From Myxococcota bacterium (GTDB taxonomy: Bacteria; Myxococcota_A; UBA9160; UBA6930), in assembly GCA_028277885.1 (NCBI GenBank), contig JANQFK010000007.1, positions 62,001-126,000 on the forward strand: DNA of 64,000 nucleotides. Direction: 5' to 3'. The position numbers and the translations under genes were made by a program. How positions within the stretch are numbered: the first letter of the stretch is position 1; every line of letters begins with the position of its first letter. Shown piece after piece: positions 31,354 through 39,212 of the stretch. The notes under the pieces were generated by a model. That model ran no database searches and was not told the DNA's origin. It saw only the letters and a list, made by a program, of their open reading frames with translations.

Positions 31354-32279
31354 GCTTCGGGCTGCGCATCGCGCTGCTGGGCGCGGCCCTGTTCGTCCTC
31401 GACCGCCAGCTCGACCCCGCGCCGACGGCGCCGGCGCCGAGGGTTTCCGCGGCCCGGCTCGACGCCGAGCGCGCCGGCTTCGTGGCGACGCGCGGCCGGG
31501 AGCCCGACGCCGCCGAGCGGCGCGCCCTCGCGGAGCGGGCCCTCGACGACGAGCTGCTGTTCCGCGAGGCCGTGGCGCGCGGCTACCACCGCACGGATCC
31601 CCTGGTGCGCCGGCGCCTGGCCCGCAACCTGCGCTTCCTGCGCGGCGCACCCGACGGCGCCGGCGACGAGGCCGCGCTGCACCGCGAGGCCCTCGCCCTC
31701 GGCATGCACGCGAGCGACCTCGTCGTGCGCCGGCGACTGGTGCAGAAGCTCGAGCTCGCCCTGGCGGCGGCGGCGCGACGCCCCGAGCCCTCGGCCGCGG
31801 AGCTCTCCGCCCACCATGCCGCCCACGCGACACGCTGGGAGGAGCCCGGGCGGGTCGTCCTCGACCAGGTGTTCCTGAGCCGCACCCTGCGCGGCGGTGC
31901 CGCCGCCGCCGCCGCGCACGCCCTCGCGGCGCGGCTGCGCGGCGGCGAGCCGGGCGCCGAGGCGCTCGGGGATCCCCTGCCCTTCGCCGCCGCCACGAGC
32001 TGGGCCCACGCGGACCTCGCGCGCTACCTGGGCGATGCCTTCGCGTCGGCGGTGCTGGCGCTCCCGGTCGGGGAGTGGTCCGCGCCGCTGGTCTCGAGCC
32101 AGGGTCTCCACCTGGTCCGCGTGCGCGAGCGGCGAGCGGGCGGGCCGCTGCCCCTGGCCCGCGCGCGCAGCGCGGTGCGCGAGGACCTGCTGGCCGCGCG
32201 CGGCCGCGAGGCGCGGCGCGTCTTCCTCGAAGCGCTGCGCCGTCGCCACGGGCTGGGGCGCGTGGGGGACCCGTCGTGA
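31350..32279 (+). CDS. Parvulin-type peptidyl-prolyl isomerase, membrane-anchored
   Basis: A 309-residue protein with one N-terminal membrane span (GLRIALLGAALFVL), a helical chaperone-like middle (AERRALAERALDDELLFREA, LVRRRLVQKLELALAAAAR), and a C-terminal parvulin domain (RVVLDQVFLSRTL ... AVLALPVGEWSAPLVSSQG, HLVRVRER). It probably folds or escorts exported partners, perhaps the DUF3604 or HupE protein next to it. GTG start inside the DUF3604 stop, GTGA junction with the next gene. Confidence 0.85.
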   Translation: MSFGLRIALLGAALFVLDRQLDPAPTAPAPRVSAARLDAERAGFVATRGREPDAAERRALAERALDDELLFREAVARGYHRTDPLVRRRLARNLRFLRGAPDGAGDEAALHREALALGMHASDLVVRRRLVQKLELALAAAARRPEPSAAELSAHHAAHATRWEEPGRVVLDQVFLSRTLRGGAAAAAAHALAARLRGGEPGAEALGDPLPFAAATSWAHADLARYLGDAFASAVLALPVGEWSAPLVSSQGLHLVRVRERRAGGPLPLARARSAVREDLLAARGREARRVFLEALRRRHGLGRVGDPS

Positions 32280-33277
32280 GCGCACCTCGCATCGCCGCAC
32301 TCGCGCTGCTCGGGCTCCTCGCCGCGACGCCGGGCGCCGCCCACCCGCTGGCGCCCTCCCTGCTCGAGCTGACGGAGCTGCGCGACGGCGCCGTGGTGGC
32401 GCGCTTTCGCACGCCGCGGCTCGCGCCGCGCGGCGAGCGGGTGGCGCCGCGGCTGCCGGGCCACTGCACCCGGACGCAGCCGGCGCGCGAGCTCGCGGAC
32501 GAGGTCGCCCACACCACCTGGTGGAGCCTCGACTGCGGGAGCCGGGGGCTCGTGGGCGCCGAGCTCGGGGCGACGGGGCTCGCGGGCAGCGGGACCGACC
32601 TGCTGGTGCAGGTGCGCCTCGCCGACGGGCGCCAGGCGCGCGCGCTGCTCGGCGCCGAGCGACCGCGCTGGCGCGTCCCGCCGGCCGAGTCGCGCTGGGA
32701 GGTGGCCCGGAGCTACGCGGCCCTCGGCGTCGCCCACCTGCTCGGCGGCTGGGACCACGGGCTCTTCCTGATCGGGCTCGCGCTGCTGGTGGGCGGCTGG
32801 CGCCGGCTCGCCCTCGCCGTCACCGCCTTCACGCTGGGCCACAGCGCGACCCTCGCCGCGGCGACCCTGGGCTGGCTGCCCGGCTCCGCCGGGCTCGTCG
32901 AGATCGGCATCGCGGCGAGCCTGGTCGCCCTCGCCTGCGAGCTCGCCCGGGGACCGGAGCGCCCCGGCCCCCTGCGCCGCCGTCCCGCGCTGCTGTGCCT
33001 CGGCTTCGGCCTGCTCCACGGGCTCGGCTTCGCGGGCGCGCTGGCGGAGACCGGCCTGCCCGCCGGCGCCATCCCCCTCGCGCTGGCGGCCTTCAACGTC
33101 GGCATCGAGCTGGGCCAGCTCGCGCTGCTGGGCGCGGCCCTCGGCGCCCTCGGCCTCGCCACCCGGCTCGCTCCCCGCGCCCTGGCGCTGCCCTCCGCCC
33201 TGCCCTCGACGGTCGCCCACGGGCTCGGCGCGGCCGGGGTGTGGCTCGTCCTCGACCGCATCGCGGGGCTCCGGTGA
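32276..33277 (+). CDS. HupE/UreJ family membrane protein
   Basis: A 333-residue protein with a signal peptide (IAALALLGLLAATPGAAHP), a periplasmic beta domain of about 120 residues, then a C-terminal membrane domain of about seven spans starting with GVAHLLGGWDHGLFLIGLAL, the HupE/UreJ signature with its HxxxxxDH-type motif; LGFGLLHGLGFAGAL follows later. HupE/UreJ proteins are thought to take up nickel or another metal; the long form with a periplasmic head is common next to DUF3604 genes. The metal carried is unknown. Confidence 0.88.
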   Translation: MSAPRIAALALLGLLAATPGAAHPLAPSLLELTELRDGAVVARFRTPRLAPRGERVAPRLPGHCTRTQPARELADEVAHTTWWSLDCGSRGLVGAELGATGLAGSGTDLLVQVRLADGRQARALLGAERPRWRVPPAESRWEVARSYAALGVAHLLGGWDHGLFLIGLALLVGGWRRLALAVTAFTLGHSATLAAATLGWLPGSAGLVEIGIAASLVALACELARGPERPGPLRRRPALLCLGFGLLHGLGFAGALAETGLPAGAIPLALAAFNVGIELGQLALLGAALGALGLATRLAPRALALPSALPSTVAHGLGAAGVWLVLDRIAGLR

Positions 33278-34353
33278 GGCGGCTCGCGTACCGCGACCGC
33301 GCCGCCGACCCCGCCGGCTGGGCCCGGGAGCTCGGCATCTCGCGGGAGGCCGTGGAGCTGCATCTCGCGAGCGACGTGATCGACCTCCACGTGGACAGCT
33401 TCATCTGGAACCGCATCTTCCGCTACGACCTGCGCCGGCGCCACGGGCGCGGCCTCTTCGGCGCGCGCTTCTACAGCCAGGTGGACCTGCCGCGCATCCG
33501 CGAGGCCGCGGTGACCGGGGCCACCTGGGTGATCACCACGAACCCCTGGCGCAGCCGGGAGCGCCGGCCCGACGTGTTCCTGGAGAACCTGCGCCGCCTC
33601 CAGGGCATCCTCGAGAGCGTGCCCGGCGACGTGGCGGTGGTGCGCAACGCCGCCGAGTACCGCGCGGCGCGCAGCCAGGGGCGCCACGGGGCCTTCCTCG
33701 GCATCCAGGGCGGCAACGCGCTGGACCGCGACGCCGACGCCCTCGACCTGATCCCCGACGACCTGGTGCTGCGCGTGACCGTGGTGCACCTGTCGAGCTC
33801 GAGCCTCGGCACGACGAGCGCGCCCGGCGCCGCCCGCCGTGGCGCGGGCCTCACCCGGGCCGGGCGGGAGTTCGTCGAGCGCCTCGACGCGAAGCGCATC
33901 TTCGTGGACCTCGCCCACATCAACCGCGAGGGCTTCTTCGACGCGGTCGAGGTGCACGACGCGAGCCTGCCACTGCTCGTCACCCACACCGGGGTCTCCG
34001 GCGTGACCCCCCACTGGCGGAACCTCGACGACGAGCAGCTGCGCGCCGTGGCCGACACCGGCGGCACGATCGGCGTGATGTACCAGTCGAGCTTCCTGGG
34101 CGAGCCGGCCTGGGGGGGCCGCGCCGAGGCGGTGCTGCGCCACCTCGCCCACATCGTCGAGACCGTCGGGGAGGACCACGCCTCCCTGGGCAGCGACTGG
34201 GACGGCGCCATCGTGCCGCCGCGCGACCTCGCCACCCCCCTCGACCTGCCCCGCCTCGTGGAGGGCATGCTGCGCCGCGGCTGGAGCGCGGAGCGCATCC
34301 GCAAGATCCTGGGTGGGAACTTCCTGCGCGTCGTCGGGGACCTGCGCGGCTGA
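33274..34353 (+). CDS. Membrane dipeptidase (peptidase M19) family, altered metal site
   Basis: A 359-residue M19 renal-dipeptidase-like protein: DLHVDSF (metal His and Asp), VDLAHINREGF and LVTHTGVSG (metal His pair), PHWRNLDDEQL (substrate Arg) and LGSDWDGA (catalytic Asp). The metal-bridging glutamate, normally in a GVEGGHS-like loop, is replaced: here the loop reads LGIQGGNAL, so Glu is Gln and the following His is Asn. Activity may be changed or lost. No signal peptide. Last gene of the DUF3604 run, GTG start with GTGA overlap. Confidence 0.87.
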   Translation: MRRLAYRDRAADPAGWARELGISREAVELHLASDVIDLHVDSFIWNRIFRYDLRRRHGRGLFGARFYSQVDLPRIREAAVTGATWVITTNPWRSRERRPDVFLENLRRLQGILESVPGDVAVVRNAAEYRAARSQGRHGAFLGIQGGNALDRDADALDLIPDDLVLRVTVVHLSSSSLGTTSAPGAARRGAGLTRAGREFVERLDAKRIFVDLAHINREGFFDAVEVHDASLPLLVTHTGVSGVTPHWRNLDDEQLRAVADTGGTIGVMYQSSFLGEPAWGGRAEAVLRHLAHIVETVGEDHASLGSDWDGAIVPPRDLATPLDLPRLVEGMLRRGWSAERIRKILGGNFLRVVGDLRG

Positions 34354-34392
34354 CCGCCCCGCCCCGGAGCCGTGGGCCGGCAAGAAGCGGGG

Positions 34393-34408
34393 TGTGAACG
34401 CGTTCACA
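34393..34408. promoter_or_regulatory. TGTGA-N6-TCACA palindrome, site 2
   Basis: TGTGAACGCGTTCACA is a perfect 16-bp palindrome, 40 bases after the dipeptidase stop. It differs from sites 1 and 3 only in the two central positions on each arm, and shares with them the flanking GCGC on one side. See 19695-19712 and 63898-63915. Confidence 0.6.
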
Positions 34409-34612
34409 GCGCGGGGCGCGCCCGCATGGCACGGTGAGGCTGGGACGCGGGGCGCGCCTGCAGCGGATGCAGAACGGATGGGCGCTGGGAGGAGGCGACC
34501 GCAGGCGCGCCGCGCGATCCCGCGCTGGGGGAAGGACGAGAGTCGGAGGTCGGGCGGCGGAGCCGCGCGAGCGGCGAGGAGGCGTGCTGGCGAGCCCGAA
34601 GGGCTCGCTCGG

Positions 34613-34742
34613 CCAGGAGGCTGACCCGAGAGGATCAGCCGACGACGCGAGAGATTCCGCGAAGCGGAATCGCAGCTAGGAGGCCGACCCAGGATGGGTC
34701 GGCTTCCGCCGCAAAGCGAGCCCGAAGGGCTCGCTCAGCTAG
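34613..34742. repeat. Modular palindromic repeat, copy 2 (inverted X then Y)
   Basis: A 130-bp element matching 12229-12358. Module X is reverse-complemented here (34613-34679; 2 mismatches by eye) and comes first; module Y (34676-34742; about 4 mismatches in 63) keeps its orientation. CTAG separates the modules (34676-34679) and ends the element (34739-34742); the left edge is CCAG. Hairpins: GGCTGACCC/GGATCAGCC (34619-34640), GATTCCGC-GAA-GCGGAATC (34653-34671), GCCGACCCA-GGA-TGGGTCGGC (34683-34703), GCGAGCCC-GAA-GGGCTCGC (34716-34734). Confidence 0.9.
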
Positions 34743-34751
34743 CCTCTGCGG

Positions 34752-35573
34752 GTGCCGCGACGCAGCATCGAGCTCCTGCGGGAACGCTTTCCCGGCCGCC
34801 CGGCCTTCGACACCGCCCTCTCGCGCGCGCTGCTCCACCGCGCGGCGAGCGGAGAGGGCCGGGAGACGCTGCGTCTCTACCAGCCCGACGACGTGGTCGC
34901 CTTCTCGGTGCTCGACCGCACGCGCCCGGACTTCGCCGGTGCCGTCGCGGCCGCGCGCGCCGGCGGCTGCGAGGCGGTGCTGCGCCTGGCCGGAGGACGC
35001 GCCGCGCTCTTCCACGCCGAGACCCTCGCCTTCGCCTGGAGCATCCCCGACCCCCGGGCGCGGGAGCGGGTGGCCGCGCGCTTCGAGGAGACCTCGGACT
35101 GGATCGCGGGCGCCCTGGCGGGGCTCGGCGTCGACGCGCGCGTCGGCGAGGTCCCCGGCGAGTACTGCCCCGGCTCCCACAGCGTGAACGCCCGCGGGGG
35201 CGTGAAGCTGATGGGCGTGGGCCAGCGCGTGGTGCGCGGCGCGGCCCACGTGGGCGGCGTGATCGTGGTGCGCCGCAGCGACCGGGTCCGCGAGGTGCTC
35301 GCGCCGGTCTACGCGGCCCTCGGCTTCGACTGGGACCCGACCACCGCGGGCAGCGTCGAGGACGAGGTGGGCGGGGTGACGCGGCAGGACGTCGCCGAGG
35401 CCCTGCTCGAGGCGCTGCGCCGCCGCCACGACCTCGACGAGGCCCGGCCCGACCCCGGCGCGCTCGACCTCGCGTCGGGGCTCGAGCCGGACCACCGGCC
35501 CGAGCCGCCTCCCCGGCGAGCGGCGCCCCCGCTCGCGGCGTCGGGCAAGAGCGTGGCCGAAGGCCGGGCCTGA
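34752..35573 (+). CDS. Lipoate-protein ligase A-like protein
   Basis: A 273-residue protein of the biotin/lipoate A/B ligase fold. The core VLRLAGGRAALFHAETLAFA matches the R-R-GGG-A-V/H element of LplA proteins, and GVKLMGVGQRVVRGAAHVGG carries the catalytic lysine and the QRR-type loop. GEYCPGSHSVNARGG lies where LplA has its substrate strand. It may attach lipoate or octanoate to GcvH or other carrier domains, or be a transferase of the LipM type; this cannot be told from sequence by eye. GTG start. The last 40 residues are a Pro-rich tail. Confidence 0.8.
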   Translation: MPRRSIELLRERFPGRPAFDTALSRALLHRAASGEGRETLRLYQPDDVVAFSVLDRTRPDFAGAVAAARAGGCEAVLRLAGGRAALFHAETLAFAWSIPDPRARERVAARFEETSDWIAGALAGLGVDARVGEVPGEYCPGSHSVNARGGVKLMGVGQRVVRGAAHVGGVIVVRRSDRVREVLAPVYAALGFDWDPTTAGSVEDEVGGVTRQDVAEALLEALRRRHDLDEARPDPGALDLASGLEPDHRPEPPPRRAAPPLAASGKSVAEGRA

Positions 35574-35658
35574 CACACCCTGCCCCACCGAGCCGGGGGT
35601 TGCGCACTCCACCGCGGCGGTGACATCCTGTTCCGGGCGCAGGGGTGGGGAGACCGCC

Positions 35659-36816
35659 ATGAACACGCTGCTTCCCGCACGCCGTCCGGCCCTGACCCTC
35701 TCGCTCGTGCTCCTCGGCGTCCTCGCCCTGGTCGGAGTGCGCGGCTGCCTGCCCGAAGGCCGGCTCTACCGCCTCGCCCCGGAGAGCGTCTTCCTCGACG
35801 GCTGCTTCGGCGACTGCCTGTGTCCGGTGCGCCTCAGCGAGCTCTCCGGAACGTTCCAGCTGGCGGAGCTGCCCATCCTGGCGCCGGGACCGAACCGCGT
35901 GTTCTCCGTGAGCGACGTGCGCTGGCGCATCGAGCGCGGCGACGAGAGCCTTCCCGTGCGCGGCGAGGGGCTCTACCAGAACGATCCCGTGAACGGCACC
36001 CATCGCATGACGCTGAAGCTCTCCGTGGGCGACGCGCCCGCGGTCCAGTACGACAGCGGACGGCTCGAGGGCGGCCGGGAGTTCCCGGAGATCGCGATCC
36101 GCTTCAGCCAGTTCATGGAGCTGGCCTGCACCGACACCGTCTTCGACATCCGCGCGGCCCCGGTCCCCGACCCGGAGCCCGAGTGCCTCGACAACGCCGG
36201 GTGCCGCGAGGGCGAGCTCTGCATCCATCCCACAGGCCAGTGCGAGGCCGGCGGCGCCTGCCTCGAGCGGCCCGACGCCTGCCTCACGGTCTACGACCCG
36301 GTCTGCGGCTGCGACGGCCACAGCTACGGCAACGAGTGCGAGGCCTTCATGGCGGGCGTGTCCGTCGCCTCCGAGGGCCTGTGCCCGGGTGAGGCGTGCC
36401 GCTACGACGCCGACTGCAGCGACGCCGCCTACTGCCAGAAGCCCGACGGCGCCTGCGGTGGCGAGGGCGCGTGCATGGGCCGGCCCGACGGGTGTCCGCT
36501 CGTCTTCCTGCCCGTGTGCGGCTGCGACGGCCGCACCTACGGGAACCGCTGCGAGGCCGCCCGGGCCGGCGCCTCGGTGGCGTCCGAGGGACCGTGCGGC
36601 GACCCCGGGTGTCGCAGCAACGCGGACTGCGCCGCCACGGACTTCTGCGCGAAGCCCGCCGGCCGGTGCGACGCCGCCGGGGAGTGCACGCCGCGGCCCG
36701 AGGCCTGCATCCAGGTCTACGACCCGGTCTGCGGCTGCGACGGCCGGACCTACGGGAACGGCTGCTCGGCCGCCAGCGCCGGGGTCCCGGTGGACTTCGA
36801 GGGCGTCTGCCCCTGA
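35659..36816 (+). CDS. Lipoprotein with three Kazal-type domains
   Basis: A 385-residue exported protein. The signal peptide ends in LVGVRGC (Cys30, lipobox-like). Residues 35-175 form an N-terminal beta domain of unknown kind. Then come three repeats, each with a short Cys-rich piece (AGCREGELCIHPTGQC, CRYDADCSDAAYCQ, CRSNADCAATDFC) and a Kazal inhibitor-like unit (VYDPVCGCDGHSYGNECEA, FLPVCGCDGRTYGNRCEA, VYDPVCGCDGRTYGNGCSA). Kazal domains inhibit serine proteases. A role in self-protection or against predators' or prey proteases is possible. The stretch ends the coding run against the convergent hydrolase gene. Confidence 0.88.
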   Translation: MNTLLPARRPALTLSLVLLGVLALVGVRGCLPEGRLYRLAPESVFLDGCFGDCLCPVRLSELSGTFQLAELPILAPGPNRVFSVSDVRWRIERGDESLPVRGEGLYQNDPVNGTHRMTLKLSVGDAPAVQYDSGRLEGGREFPEIAIRFSQFMELACTDTVFDIRAAPVPDPEPECLDNAGCREGELCIHPTGQCEAGGACLERPDACLTVYDPVCGCDGHSYGNECEAFMAGVSVASEGLCPGEACRYDADCSDAAYCQKPDGACGGEGACMGRPDGCPLVFLPVCGCDGRTYGNRCEAARAGASVASEGPCGDPGCRSNADCAATDFCAKPAGRCDAAGECTPRPEACIQVYDPVCGCDGRTYGNGCSAASAGVPVDFEGVCP

Positions 36817-36822
36817 GCCACC

Positions 36823-37683
36823 TCAGCCGGTGAGCGCGCCCGGCGACGCGTCGGCGCGCCGGGCCACGGAGCGGCAGGCCTCCACGAGGGCGGGGACGAA
36901 CTCCCCCGGCATCACGCAGGCGTCGTGGTCGCCGTCCACCTCGAAGGTCTCCGCGCCGGGGATCGAGGCCGCGAGCTTGCGCTGGCGCGTCGGCGGCACC
37001 ATCTCGTCGCGCGTCGTGACCACCACCGAGACCGGGACGTCGACGTCGCCGATCCAGTCGTGGGAGGAGAAGCGCGTGAGCGCCTCGGCGGCCTGGAGCA
37101 CGCTGGCGGGCTCGTGCCCCGCGAGCTCGGTGTGGAGCCGCTCCCGCAGCCGCGGGTGCTCGATGCGGGCGAGCCAGCGCTGGAGGAGACGCCGGTTCAC
37201 CACCCCGGGCAGCCGGCGGGCCAGCCCCACGGCCGCGGGGAAGGTGGCGCGGGCGATGCGGGCCGCGGTGCGCGAGGCGAAGTGGCGCGAGGTGGCGCAC
37301 AGCACCAGCCCCGACACGTTGCCGGGATGCCGCCGCCAGGTGAGCGAGGCGATCGGGCCGCCCATCGAGTAGCCGACGGCGATGAAGTGCTCGACGCCCA
37401 GGGCCCGGGCGGCCGCGACGGCGTCGTCGGCGCACTCCTCGAGCTCGAAGCGATGGGTGCGCAGCCCGCGACCATGGCCGCGGTGGTCGATGCCCAGCAC
37501 GCGGAAGTGCCGCGACAGCGGCCGGAAGCTCGGCCCCCAGTTGAGCCGCGCCGTGGCGCCCAGGCCGTGGAGCAGCAGCACCACCGGGGCGCCCTCGGGC
37601 CCGGGGACGTCGCGCACCGGCACCTCGCCGTGGCCGGGCACCTCGACGACACGCTCGACGACGGAGCGCGCCGCCGCCGTCAC
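36823..37683 (-). CDS. Alpha/beta hydrolase
   Basis: A 286-residue alpha/beta-hydrolase-fold enzyme: oxyanion loop VVLLLHGLGATARLNW, IDHRGHGRG, nucleophile elbow AVGYSMGGPIASL (Ser), acid VVVTTRDEMVPP and DGDHDACVMPGE (His). Substrate unknown; esterase or lipid-acyl hydrolysis is plausible. GTG start overlapping the stop of the upstream GH5 gene (GTGA), so the two are co-translated. Confidence 0.9.
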   Translation of the reverse strand: MTAAARSVVERVVEVPGHGEVPVRDVPGPEGAPVVLLLHGLGATARLNWGPSFRPLSRHFRVLGIDHRGHGRGLRTHRFELEECADDAVAAARALGVEHFIAVGYSMGGPIASLTWRRHPGNVSGLVLCATSRHFASRTAARIARATFPAAVGLARRLPGVVNRRLLQRWLARIEHPRLRERLHTELAGHEPASVLQAAEALTRFSSHDWIGDVDVPVSVVVTTRDEMVPPTRQRKLAASIPGAETFEVDGDHDACVMPGEFVPALVEACRSVARRADASPGALTG

Positions 37684-39107
37684 GGCGCGGCCCCGGCGGG
37701 CCGCACCGAGAGCACGTGCCGGGCCTGGCGCGGGTCGGCCCAGTAGGAGAGCACCTCGCGCTCCGGGTCCCACTCGCTCCGCCAGCTCCTCGCGGGATCG
37801 CTGGTGTAGAGCTGGAAGCCCTCCGGGAAGAAGCGCCGCTCGGGGACGTAGATCTCCGTGGGCCCAGTGACCCCGGGCTTCTCGAGGAAGGAGACCACCA
37901 GCACCCTCCGGTCGGCCTCGTAGTCGACGTACTCGGGCTGGCCGGCGATGCGCTGGGGGTAGGCGCGCACCAGGGCGTTCACGTGGGGCCGCTCGTTGCC
38001 GTCGCGATCGATGGGGGAGAAGCCGTGGTCGAGGTCGTACACCCAGGCCGCCCAGCCGCTCGTCAGGTGGTCGGCCATCTCCACGGTGTCCCGCAGGTAG
38101 CCCTCGAGGTTGCCCGTGTTCACGGTGGCGCCGAACTCGCCGATCAGGAGCGGGGCTCGCTGGGCGTCGATCTCCTGCTTGCGCTGCTCCCGCCAGCGCT
38201 CGTGGCTGCCGTCGCGCTCCGCGTTGTAGACGCTGCCGTCGTCGCCCACCAGCAGCGAGTAGAAGTGCGGGAAGAAGACCAGCCGGTCCTCCCCGTCCCG
38301 GGGGTCGTCGAGCACCGGGATGTAGGAGGCCGCGCCGTCGTTCGGGCCCACGGGCCGGGTCTCGTAGAAGATCCACTTGTCCGGATCGACGCTGCGGATG
38401 GCGGCGATCATGCGGCGCAGGAAGTCCGCGTAGGGACCGGTGTCGAAGGCCTCGGGGTCGTTGGTGAGGCTCCCGGCCCAGGGCTCGTTCATCACGTCGT
38501 AGCCCAGCACCGCGGGATGGTCGCGGAAGCGCTCGGCGAGCCGGCGCAACGCGCCGGCGTAGTGGTCCTGGAGCTCCGGGTGCTTCGCATGGTCCCAGAA
38601 GTTGTCGAAGGCCCGCACCACGGCGGGCTCGAAGTAGTTGTAGAACCAGGGCTCGCGCCGCGTGAAGGGCTCCCCGTCGGAGAGGAACGCCCAGGCGGGG
38701 TGCCCGTTGCCGCCGATCCAGCGGCCGTCGGAGTCGTACGGGCCGTAGACGTCCTGGTGCATGTCGAGCACCACCCAGATCCCGGCCTCGGCGCACCAGT
38801 CGACGCGCTGGGCGACCTGGTCGAGCCACGCCTCGCCGTAGACGCCCGGCTCGGGCTCGAGGGCGTCCCAGGAGAGCACCAGGCGCACGAGGTTGAAGCC
38901 CCAGTCCCGGGAGAGGCGCGCGAAGTCCTCCCGCGCGAGGGCGGGCAGCCGGTCCGCGCGGAACTTCGCCGAGTTGCTGGCGTTCATCCCGTGCAGGATG
39001 AGGGCCCGCCCCTGCTCGTCGGTGATGTAGCGCGGCGCCTCGGGCCGCGGGTGGCAGGCCACCGCGAGGGCGAGGACGCCGGCGAGGCAGGCGAGGGTCC
39101 GGGACAC
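37680..39107 (-). CDS. GH5 glycoside hydrolase lipoprotein (endoglycoceramidase-like)
   Basis: A 475-residue exported enzyme with a short signal peptide and a clear lipobox (ALAVAC, Cys18). The catalytic domain is GH5: LILHGMNASNSAKF near the start, VVLDMHQDVYGPY, acid/base Glu in DVMNEPW (Glu208), FPHFYSL, and nucleophile Glu in LIGEFGATVN (Glu324); a C-terminal beta-sandwich-like part follows. The HGMN and MHQDVYG segments resemble endoglycoceramidases, which release glycans from glycosphingolipids, so a glycolipid substrate is likely. GTG start. Coupled with the alpha/beta hydrolase downstream. Confidence 0.88.
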   Translation of the reverse strand: MSRTLACLAGVLALAVACHPRPEAPRYITDEQGRALILHGMNASNSAKFRADRLPALAREDFARLSRDWGFNLVRLVLSWDALEPEPGVYGEAWLDQVAQRVDWCAEAGIWVVLDMHQDVYGPYDSDGRWIGGNGHPAWAFLSDGEPFTRREPWFYNYFEPAVVRAFDNFWDHAKHPELQDHYAGALRRLAERFRDHPAVLGYDVMNEPWAGSLTNDPEAFDTGPYADFLRRMIAAIRSVDPDKWIFYETRPVGPNDGAASYIPVLDDPRDGEDRLVFFPHFYSLLVGDDGSVYNAERDGSHERWREQRKQEIDAQRAPLLIGEFGATVNTGNLEGYLRDTVEMADHLTSGWAAWVYDLDHGFSPIDRDGNERPHVNALVRAYPQRIAGQPEYVDYEADRRVLVVSFLEKPGVTGPTEIYVPERRFFPEGFQLYTSDPARSWRSEWDPEREVLSYWADPRQARHVLSVRPAGAAP

Positions 39108-39212
39108 GGCGCGAGGATACTCCAGCGCCGGCCTGCCGCTCGGAGGATCCGCCGTCGGTGGTTCCCGTGCCCCGGCGCGGATACCATGCGGCCGCGCATC
39201 GCGAGGGGACCC

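Larger units (their letters stand above)
34354..34751. other. Intergenic region with palindromes and repeat copy 2
   Basis: About 400 bases with no credible gene. It holds the TGTGA-N6-TCACA palindrome (34393-34408), an unassigned GC-rich stretch (34410-34589), an isolated hairpin GCGAGCCC-GAA-GGGCTCGC (34590-34608) and the modular repeat copy 2 (34613-34742), which ends 9 bases before the GTG start of the lipoate ligase-like gene. Open frames here are products of the repeats. Confidence 0.7.

Noticed and set aside
34434-34679. An 81-codon frame between the dipeptidase and lipoate ligase-like genes
   Set aside because: Arg/Gly-rich low-complexity product, no ribosome site, and its 3' half is the palindromic repeat.
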